A DNA stretch of 64,000 nucleotides from VGWG01 sp964580075. Its GTDB lineage: Bacteria; Verrucomicrobiota; Kiritimatiellia; RFP12; JAAYNR01. Below the pieces are notes generated by a model. It was not told where the DNA came from, ran no database searches, and saw nothing but the letters and a program-made list of their open reading frames with translations. Within the stretch, counting starts at the first letter, position 1, and the number at the start of each line of letters is the position of its first letter. Positions 24,514-31,097 of the stretch are shown piece by piece. The position numbers and the translations under genes were made by a program. The stretch lies in the NCBI GenBank assembly GCA_964580075.1, contig CAZOJL010000004.1, positions 1 through 64,000 of the forward strand. Direction: 5' to 3'.

Positions 24514-27222
24514 ATGACTGTCGAACTCTGCCTTTCGCCGGGCGGTCGTTTCTATCTCGCTGAGTTGGAAGCGAGCGACGCCGCACAGCATGAAGCCGCT
24601 GTCGCCCGCTGGCGTCACGCGTTTGAATCGTCCGCAGCCGAAGGCTGCCTGTTGCTGGCCGCCTGCAATGATCCGCTGCCGTCCTCACTCGCCTTTGGCC
24701 GCGCCTTCGCCCGCCTCTATTTGACCGCCCTTTGCCATGCCCCGCGCGAGGAGGGCGCCACGTTCCCCGAAATCGCCTCGCTCGCAGACCATGACTGGAA
24801 GGCGTGGCTTGAAATCGCGCCTCCTTTCCGCGGCATGGAGTTTTTTGACTCGGATCGCGCCACCGCCCTCTGGCGGGAAATCCATGAGACGGCTCGGACG
24901 CGTGCCGGTACTGAGGCAGGCGGCGCGGATGCGTTCCTGCACGCGCTCAATCCCGCATGGCGGGCCGTTGGACGCGTCACGTTCCATCTTGCCGAAAACA
25001 AACGGAATTCCGACCGGCCTTTCGCGTTCATGGTCACCTATGCCAGCCGGCTCTCGGATATCGGCCGGGTCCAGCACCTGCCGCTGAAACGAGCGTTGAG
25101 CGATTACGCGGGCGCAAAAAACCGTGACGCCCTGCTCCGTCTGCTCGCGCCCATTCAGCAGGCGGTCGCGAAAAGCGGGTTCGTCAAAGAGTTGTTTGAA
25201 TCAGGCAGGATCTACCAGCCGTCCGCGTGGACTGCGCATGAGGCTTACCGCCTGCTGCGCGATATCCCGGCGCTCGAAACCGCCGGGGTCATCGTCCGCG
25301 TCCCCGACTGGTGGAACCCCCGCAAGCCGCCGCGGCCGACGGTCAGCGTGCACCTGGGCGACCGCCAGCCGTCGCGCCTGGGCACGGACGCGCTGCTGGA
25401 CTTCAACCTGTCGGTGACGCTCGGCGACGAAACGCTCTCGCACGACGACATCCACGCGTTGCTGAGCGCTGAAACCGGCCTGGTCTCGTTACGCGGAAAA
25501 TGGGTGGAAGTCAACCCCGGGCAGCTCCAGGAGGTGCTTGATCACTGGACGTCATTCGAACAGGCCGCAGCCCGGGATGGCGTGTCATTCGCCGCGGCGA
25601 TGCGGCTCATTTCCGGGGTGGCGCTCGGTGGCGACGCGGCCTCCCCCGAGGCCGAGCGGATCAGCGCGTGGTCCGGGGTGCAGGCTGGCCGCTGGTTCTG
25701 CGAAACCCTGGCGCGCCTGCGCCAGCCGGAGTCGGCTGATGGCCCGCTCCCGTGTGCCGCAGAGCTGCAGGCGACGCTGCGGCCCTATCAGGAGACCGGC
25801 GTTCGCTGGCTCCATTTTATGATGAGCCTCGGCTTGGGCGGCTGTTTGGCCGACGACATGGGCCTCGGCAAAACGATCCAGACGCTCGCGCTCCTGCTGT
25901 GGCTCAAACGCGAAGCTCCCGCACACGCGCCGGCGCTGCTCGTGGCGCCCGCCTCGCTGCTGGCGAACTGGAAGGACGAGGCGCGGCGTTTCGCCCCATC
26001 CCTGCGCATCCTGATCGCCCACCCCTCGGGCGCCGATCCGCTGCTGCTGAAACGGTGTGAGGCCGCTCCGGCGGCGGCGCTCGCCTCGGTCGACCTCGTG
26101 GTCACGACCTACGGCATGGTCGCCCGCACCGACTGGCTCTCCCGCGTTTCCTGGCGGCTGGTTGTTCTGGACGAGGCGCAGGCCATCAAGAACGCCGGTA
26201 CGCGGCAGGCGCGGGCCGTCAAAAACGTGAAGTCCTCCGGACGCCTTGCGCTCACCGGAACGCCGGTCGAAAACCGGATCGGCGACCTCTGGTCGCTCTT
26301 CGACTTCATCAACCCGGGCCTGCTCGGCAGCGCAAAACGCTTTGAGTCGTTTCTCCGCGGCCGCGAAGACCTTCCCGACGCCTATGCGCCGATCCGGCGC
26401 CTGACGCGCCCCTACATCCTGCGCCGCCTCAAGACCGACCGTCGCGTCATTGCCGACCTTCCTGAAAAAACCGTGATGCCCGCGTACTGCGGCCTCACGC
26501 CGGCGCAGGCCGCACTCTATGCCGACCACGTGCGCCAGCTCAAACAGGCGCTGGAAGACGAGGCGGCGGCGGACCCCCTGAAGCGCCGCGCCCTGATCCT
26601 CACCGCGCTCATGCGCTTCAAGCAGATTTGCAACCATCCCGCGCAAGTGACCGGCGACGGCGATTTCGCCGAAGCGCGCAGCGGCAAGTTCGCCCGCCTG
26701 CGGGCGCTGTGCGAGGAGCTTGCCGAACGCCAGGACAAGGCGCTCGTCTTTACCCAGTACCGGGAGATGACCGAACCGCTCGCCGCATTTCTGGCCGGCC
26801 TCTTCCGGCGGCAGGGACTGATCCTCCACGGGGGAACGCCGGTCGGCCGCCGCCGCGCGCTGGTCGATTCGTTCCAGCGGGACGACGGCCCTCCCTTCTT
26901 CGTCCTCTCACTCAAGGCCGGCGGCACGGGCCTGAACCTCACGCAGGCCTCGCATGTGATCCATTTTGACCGGTGGTGGAATCCGGCCGTGGAGAACCAG
27001 GCCACGGACCGCGCCTTCCGCATCGGCCAAAAGAAAAACGTGATGGTCCACACCTTCATCTGCCGCGGCACGGTGGAGGATAAGATCCACGCGCTGCTCG
27101 AAGACAAGCGCGCGCTGGCCGATGAGATTCTGCAGGGCGGCGGCGAGAAGCTGCTGACCGAGATGAAAAACGAGGAACTGCTGAACTTTGTGGCGCTGGA
27201 CCTCCACGCCGCAAGCGAATGA
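24514..27222 (+). CDS. SNF2-family DEAD/DEAH-box helicase (RapA/HepA-like)
   Basis: From ATG 24514 the product is 902 aa. An N-terminal bacterial SNF2-associated region (about 1-420) is followed by the ATPase core: DDMGLGKTIQT (Walker A, about 447), VVTTYGMV, LDEAQAIKN (motif II, about 551), ALTGTPVENRIGDLW (motif III), the second RecA lobe with KALVFTQYREM, and motifs V/VI in LKAGGTGLNLTQASHVIHFD and DRAFRIGQ. SNF2 ATPases translocate on duplex DNA and remodel protein-DNA complexes. The next gene encodes a SWIM-finger protein, a common bacterial SNF2 neighbour, so they probably act together. The ribosome site is weak. Confidence 0.88.
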   Translation: MTVELCLSPGGRFYLAELEASDAAQHEAAVARWRHAFESSAAEGCLLLAACNDPLPSSLAFGRAFARLYLTALCHAPREEGATFPEIASLADHDWKAWLEIAPPFRGMEFFDSDRATALWREIHETARTRAGTEAGGADAFLHALNPAWRAVGRVTFHLAENKRNSDRPFAFMVTYASRLSDIGRVQHLPLKRALSDYAGAKNRDALLRLLAPIQQAVAKSGFVKELFESGRIYQPSAWTAHEAYRLLRDIPALETAGVIVRVPDWWNPRKPPRPTVSVHLGDRQPSRLGTDALLDFNLSVTLGDETLSHDDIHALLSAETGLVSLRGKWVEVNPGQLQEVLDHWTSFEQAAARDGVSFAAAMRLISGVALGGDAASPEAERISAWSGVQAGRWFCETLARLRQPESADGPLPCAAELQATLRPYQETGVRWLHFMMSLGLGGCLADDMGLGKTIQTLALLLWLKREAPAHAPALLVAPASLLANWKDEARRFAPSLRILIAHPSGADPLLLKRCEAAPAAALASVDLVVTTYGMVARTDWLSRVSWRLVVLDEAQAIKNAGTRQARAVKNVKSSGRLALTGTPVENRIGDLWSLFDFINPGLLGSAKRFESFLRGREDLPDAYAPIRRLTRPYILRRLKTDRRVIADLPEKTVMPAYCGLTPAQAALYADHVRQLKQALEDEAAADPLKRRALILTALMRFKQICNHPAQVTGDGDFAEARSGKFARLRALCEELAERQDKALVFTQYREMTEPLAAFLAGLFRRQGLILHGGTPVGRRRALVDSFQRDDGPPFFVLSLKAGGTGLNLTQASHVIHFDRWWNPAVENQATDRAFRIGQKKNVMVHTFICRGTVEDKIHALLEDKRALADEILQGGGEKLLTEMKNEELLNFVALDLHAASE

Positions 27223-27289
27223 ACCTAAAGGGAGCAGTTGATTCACCCAAAAAGAGCGCAAAAACAAACAACGCAACAAGGACGCAGCC

Positions 27290-28258
27290 ATGAGCCGTTA
27301 CAGCCGAAGCCACCGCTATGATCGCTACAGCCATTTCTTCCCGGTCAAGAGCAAAGGCGAGCGCATCGCCGACGCCGCCAGGAAGCAACAGGCGCTGGAG
27401 AAAAAGGGGGCGCTACTTTCACCGGTCGTCCTGAAAGGCTTTGCCATCGCCTCAACCTTTTGGGGCAAGGCGTGGGGCAAAAACATCGAGTCGTACCACG
27501 ATTATGCGAATCGCCTGCCGCGGGGCCGTTCGTATGTGCGCAGCAACAGCGTCATTGATCTGCAGATTGCGCCCGGCGTGGTGCGGGCCCAGGTGATGGG
27601 ATCATCGCTCTACCGCATCGAGATCGGAATCAAGCGGGTCACCCCGGCCCACTGGAGGGCGATCTGCGCGGCCTGCGCAGGCAAGATCGGCTCGCTGGTC
27701 GAGCTGCTGCAGGGGCGTATCTCGGGAGAGGTCATGGAAGTCATGACGCGTCCAGGCGAGGGGCTCTTTCCGAAACCCGCCGAGATCACGTTCAAATGCT
27801 CCTGCCCGGATATCGCCGGCATGTGCAAACACATCGCGGCGGTGATGTATGGCATCGGCAACCGCCTCGACACCCAGCCGGAACTCCTCTTCCTGTTGCG
27901 CGGTGCGGACACCGCCGACTTGATCGCCTCCGCCGCCGACGCGCCGGCAACAGCCGCAGCCGCCGGCGAGTCTCTGGCCGCGGATGAGCTGGCCGATGTC
28001 TTCGGTGTTGAAATTGAAACATCCGCCACGCCCGCGCCGGCCACAATAGTGCAAAAAAATGCCGCCGTTTTTGCCGACGTCTCCGCCATTGCAAAACCGC
28101 GCGGCCGACCGCGGAAAGCCCCTGCGCCCGAAGCGGCGCCCGCCGCCCCAGCCCCGATACACGAACTCAAGAAACCGCGCGGGCGACCGAAGAAACAGGC
28201 GCCGCTCCCGCCGCCCGTCAAACGCCCTCGCGGCCGCCCGCGCAAAACAGGCGTATGA
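27290..28258 (+). CDS. SWIM zinc-finger protein with C-terminal AT-hook-like repeats
   Basis: The 322-aa protein follows the SNF2 gene by 67 bp, with AAGGA ahead of the ATG. The N terminus (about 35-160) matches SWIM-associated proteins (FWGKAWGKNIESY, YANRLPRGRSYVRSNSV). The SWIM finger is CSCPDIAGMCKHIAA near residues 170-184 (C-x-C ... C-x-H). The last 60 residues carry four GRP-core AT-hook-like motifs (KPRGRPRKAP, KKPRGRPKKQ, KRPRGRPRKT) separated by Pro/Ala linkers. AT-hooks bind the minor groove of AT-rich DNA, so this is probably the DNA-targeting partner of the SNF2 ATPase. Element A3 is inserted just after the stop. Confidence 0.82.
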   Translation: MSRYSRSHRYDRYSHFFPVKSKGERIADAARKQQALEKKGALLSPVVLKGFAIASTFWGKAWGKNIESYHDYANRLPRGRSYVRSNSVIDLQIAPGVVRAQVMGSSLYRIEIGIKRVTPAHWRAICAACAGKIGSLVELLQGRISGEVMEVMTRPGEGLFPKPAEITFKCSCPDIAGMCKHIAAVMYGIGNRLDTQPELLFLLRGADTADLIASAADAPATAAAAGESLAADELADVFGVEIETSATPAPATIVQKNAAVFADVSAIAKPRGRPRKAPAPEAAPAAPAPIHELKKPRGRPKKQAPLPPPVKRPRGRPRKTGV

Positions 28259-28261
28259 TCC

Positions 28262-28274
28262 CGGATATTGCCCC
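28262..28274 (+). repeat. Left 13-bp direct repeat flanking element A3
   Basis: CGGATATTGCCCC abuts the left terminus of A3. CGGGTATTGCCCC at 28421-28433 abuts the right terminus, matching at 12 of 13 positions. Confidence 0.65.
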
Positions 28275-28420
28275 GCAATTCTCATTATGAGGCTATTGGG
28301 TCATCGGGGTCGGGGTCGGGGTCGGTATCGGAATCGGGGTCGAATTTCCGTTGGTTTTATCGATACCGATACCGATACCGACCCCGATGCCGATGGGCCC
28401 ATCTCCAAAATGAGAATTGC
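28275..28420 (+). mobile_element. Hexamer-stem palindromic element A3 (complete)
   Basis: This 146-bp element has terminal inverted repeats GCAATTCTCA (28275-28284) and TGAGAATTGC (28411-28420). The left arm has six units (CGGGGT x3, CGGTAT, CGGAAT, CGGGGT) and the right arm six (CGATAC x3, CGACCC, CGATGC, CGATGG). The central CGAATTTCCGTTGGTTTTAT is nearly identical to A1 and A2. A near-perfect 13-bp direct repeat abuts both ends. It begins 16 bp after the stop of the SWIM gene, mirroring A1, which lies 6 bp after the stop of the AEC gene. Confidence 0.8.
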
Positions 28421-28433
28421 CGGGTATTGCCCC
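28421..28433 (+). repeat. Right 13-bp direct repeat flanking element A3
   Basis: CGGGTATTGCCCC differs from 28262-28274 at one base and directly follows the right terminus of A3. Confidence 0.65.
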
Positions 28434-28469
28434 GCTGCCCCGCTGATGGTATCATCTATCCTTCGAGTC

Positions 28470-28484
28470 GGCGGATGGTCCGCC
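28470..28484 (+). promoter_or_regulatory. Short GC hairpin upstream of rpiB-glyA
   Basis: GGCGGA-TGG-TCCGCC forms a 6-bp stem with a 3-nt loop 26 nt upstream of the ATG. It is too small to call a riboswitch and may be an attenuator or chance. Confidence 0.25.
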
Positions 28485-28509
28485 TAGCGGAACCTTTTAT
28501 GAGTCCCAC

Positions 28510-30189
28510 ATGATGAAACTTGTCATAGCAGCAGACCATGGCGGCCTTTCCCTGAAATCCGCTCTTCTCGCCCGTTTGTCGGCCCGCTCGATGAATGCCG
28601 AAGATCTCGGTTCGTGCTGTGCGGGTCCTGTCGATTATCCCGATATGGCCGTCCGGCTTGCCGAGCGGATTGTCGAGGGCCAGGCCGACCGCGGTGTGCT
28701 GATCTGCACCACCGGCATCGGCATGTCGATCGCGGCGAACCGCTTCAGCGGCGTCCGCGCCGCCCTGTGTGCCACAGCGGAGCAGGCGTGCTGCGCGCGC
28801 AGCCACAACGACGCGAATGTGCTGGTGCTCAACGGGCAGATGGACGCAGACACGTGTGCCGCCGTTCTGGACGCCTGGCTCGACACCCCGTTCTCCGGGG
28901 AGGTTCGTCATGTCCGCCGCATCGCCAAGCTCGAACGGTCCGGTCGGCTTGCCGAGGTTTCACATTTGGCCCAGGCCGATCCCGAAATCCACGCAGCGGT
29001 GGTCGCACAGATCGAGCAGGAAGATTCGACCATCAACCTGATCGCCTCCGAAAACACCGTCAGCCGCGCCGTGCGCGAAGCGACGGGGAGCGTGCTCACC
29101 AACAAATACGCCGAAGGGTACCCCGCCAAGCGCTGGTACGGCGGATGCGGCCCCGTCGATCAAGCCGAGACGCTGGCCATCGAGCGGGCCAAGGCCCTGT
29201 TCGGCGCCGATCACGCCAATGTCCAGCCCCACTGCGGGAGTTCCGCCAACATGGCGGTCTATTTCTCCGTGTTGAACCCCGGCGACACGATCCTCGCCAT
29301 GTCGCTCGACCAGGGCGGACACCTCACGCACGGCAGTCCCGTAAATTTCTCGGGCAGACTCTTCAACATCGCCGCCTACACCGTCTCGCCCGAAACCGAG
29401 GTGCTGGACTACGATATCATCGCCGAACAGGCGCGCGTCTGCCGTCCGAAACTGATCGTCGCGGGCGCCAGCGCCTATCCGCGCATCCTCGATTTCGCCC
29501 GGTTCCGCGCCATTGCGGACGCCTGTGGCGCCCTGCTGATGGTGGATATGGCGCATATCGCCGGTCTGGTCGCGGGCGGCGCCCATCCGTCGCCCGTGCC
29601 GTTTTCCGATTTTGTCACCACCACCACCCACAAGACCCTCCGCGGTCCACGCAGCGGCATGGTCCTCTGCAAGGCCGCCTATGCCCACGTGATCGACAAG
29701 ACCGTTTTTCCCGGTCTTCAGGGCGGGCCGCTGCAGAGCATCACGGCCGCCAAGGCGGTCTGCTTCGCCGAGGCGATGCGCCCCGAATTCAAAGCCTACG
29801 CCGGACAGGTGATCGCCAACGCGCGCGCCCTCGCCGCCACCCTCGCCGCGCGCGGCTTCCGCCTCGTCTCGGGCGGCACCGACAACCACCTGATGCTGGT
29901 CAACGTCGCGGCCCGCGGCCTCACCGGAAAAGCGGCGTCCGCCGCGCTCGATGCCGCCGGGATCATCTGCAATAAGAATGCGATCCCGTTCGACACCCAG
30001 AGCCCCTTCGTCACCTCGGGCGTCCGCATCGGCACCGCCGCCGTCACCACACGCGGCATGGGCGAGGCCGAGATGACGCGCATCGGCGGCTGGATCGCCG
30101 ATATTCTCTCGGACATCGACAATACCGACGTGCAGGCGCGCGTCCGGGGCGAAGTCGCCGACTGCGCCAGCCGGTTTTCCGTACCGTGA
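28510..30189 (+). CDS. RpiB-GlyA fusion: ribose-5-phosphate isomerase B plus serine hydroxymethyltransferase
   Basis: The 559-aa protein joins two normally separate enzymes in one frame with no stop or frameshift. Residues 1 to about 142 are RpiB (VIAADHGGLSLKSALL, VDYPDMAV, ICTTGIGMSIAANRFSGVRA, HNDANVLVL), which interconverts ribulose-5-P and ribose-5-P. Residues about 150-559 are a nearly full-length SHMT (INLIASENTVSRAVREATGS, LTNKYAEGYPAKRWYGGC, NVQPHCGSSANMAVYFS, GGHLTHGSP). The PLP lysine lies in TTTTHKTLRGPRSG near residue 375. SHMT makes glycine and methylene-THF from serine. The linker is only about 10 residues. rpiB and glyA are neighbours in some bacteria, so gene fusion is plausible. 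The product should be bifunctional unless one half is inactive; both retain their main motifs. Confidence 0.88.
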   Translation: MMKLVIAADHGGLSLKSALLARLSARSMNAEDLGSCCAGPVDYPDMAVRLAERIVEGQADRGVLICTTGIGMSIAANRFSGVRAALCATAEQACCARSHNDANVLVLNGQMDADTCAAVLDAWLDTPFSGEVRHVRRIAKLERSGRLAEVSHLAQADPEIHAAVVAQIEQEDSTINLIASENTVSRAVREATGSVLTNKYAEGYPAKRWYGGCGPVDQAETLAIERAKALFGADHANVQPHCGSSANMAVYFSVLNPGDTILAMSLDQGGHLTHGSPVNFSGRLFNIAAYTVSPETEVLDYDIIAEQARVCRPKLIVAGASAYPRILDFARFRAIADACGALLMVDMAHIAGLVAGGAHPSPVPFSDFVTTTTHKTLRGPRSGMVLCKAAYAHVIDKTVFPGLQGGPLQSITAAKAVCFAEAMRPEFKAYAGQVIANARALAATLAARGFRLVSGGTDNHLMLVNVAARGLTGKAASAALDAAGIICNKNAIPFDTQSPFVTSGVRIGTAAVTTRGMGEAEMTRIGGWIADILSDIDNTDVQARVRGEVADCASRFSVP

Positions 30190-30208
30190 ACTCCATGAAA
30201 GGACGCCT

Positions 30209-31054
30209 ATGAGACATCTGACCCCCGTTGCTGTTATGCTGGCCGCCGGTTTTTTGGCGGGATGCTTCGACCACCGCGAGGCGCCCCGCCGCCTCGTCAC
30301 CTGCGACACGCTTGAGGCCGCGATCGCCCAGCGCGACACGGTCGGCGAGCTGCTGCTGCAGGGGCAGACGTTCGACGCGTTTCCCGCCGCAATTGCCACC
30401 TTCGGCAAGCTGGAGCGCTTGATTCTTCGCAACGCCCGCATCGAAGGGGGATTTGAGGCGCTTGCCGGCGCGAGCAGCCTCCGCATGCTCGATCTTTCGG
30501 GAATGCAACTCGCGGAGATTCCGCCCGCCGTGTTCGACCTCTCCGGCCTTGAACACCTCTATTTCGCCAACAACGCCGCGACCAACCTCGTCGTCGATTT
30601 TGCCCGTCTGCCGGCGCTCACGTACCTCAACCTGGATCGAACCCCGCTCGAAGCGCTGCCTGATTCCGTGGGCGCCCTCTCCTCGCTCCGCTGGCTCCGC
30701 CTGAACAACACCCGCCTGACGGGCCTCCCCGACAGCATCGGCCGTCTCGAGTCCCTCCAACGGCTCTACCTGCGCGCCGCCCAGTTGCAGGAGATACCGG
30801 CCTCCCTCGTCAAACTCACCCGCCTGGAAGACCTCAGCCTCAGCGGCAACCCGATCACGGTTTTTCCCGACTGGCTGACCGCCCTGCCGTGTTTGAGCAA
30901 TCTCGATCTTAACGACACCCGCATCGCCGCGCTGCCCGCTGACCTCGCGGCGATGAAAGCCCTGCGAACCCTCTCCCTTTCGCGCTGTCCCATACCCGAC
31001 GCCGAGCGGGCTCGAATCCGCGCGGCGCTCCCCGCATGTCATGTCGTCTTCTGA
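30209..31054 (+). CDS. Leucine-rich-repeat lipoprotein
   Basis: The 281-aa protein has a lipoprotein signal (MLAAGFLAGCF, lipobox LAGC, Cys19). From about residue 45 it consists of roughly nine 23-residue leucine-rich repeats (for example LPALTYLNLDRTPLEALPDS, SLRWLRLNNTRLTGLPDSIG). AAGGA lies 8 nt before the ATG. It follows rpiB-glyA by 19 bp and may be co-transcribed. LRRs bind proteins; the partner is unknown, and the lipid anchor suggests an envelope location. Confidence 0.8.
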   Translation: MRHLTPVAVMLAAGFLAGCFDHREAPRRLVTCDTLEAAIAQRDTVGELLLQGQTFDAFPAAIATFGKLERLILRNARIEGGFEALAGASSLRMLDLSGMQLAEIPPAVFDLSGLEHLYFANNAATNLVVDFARLPALTYLNLDRTPLEALPDSVGALSSLRWLRLNNTRLTGLPDSIGRLESLQRLYLRAAQLQEIPASLVKLTRLEDLSLSGNPITVFPDWLTALPCLSNLDLNDTRIAALPADLAAMKALRTLSLSRCPIPDAERARIRAALPACHVVF

Positions 31055-31097
31055 CCTCAAACACCGCTGACCCCCACGTTATTCAGGATGTCCGTTC

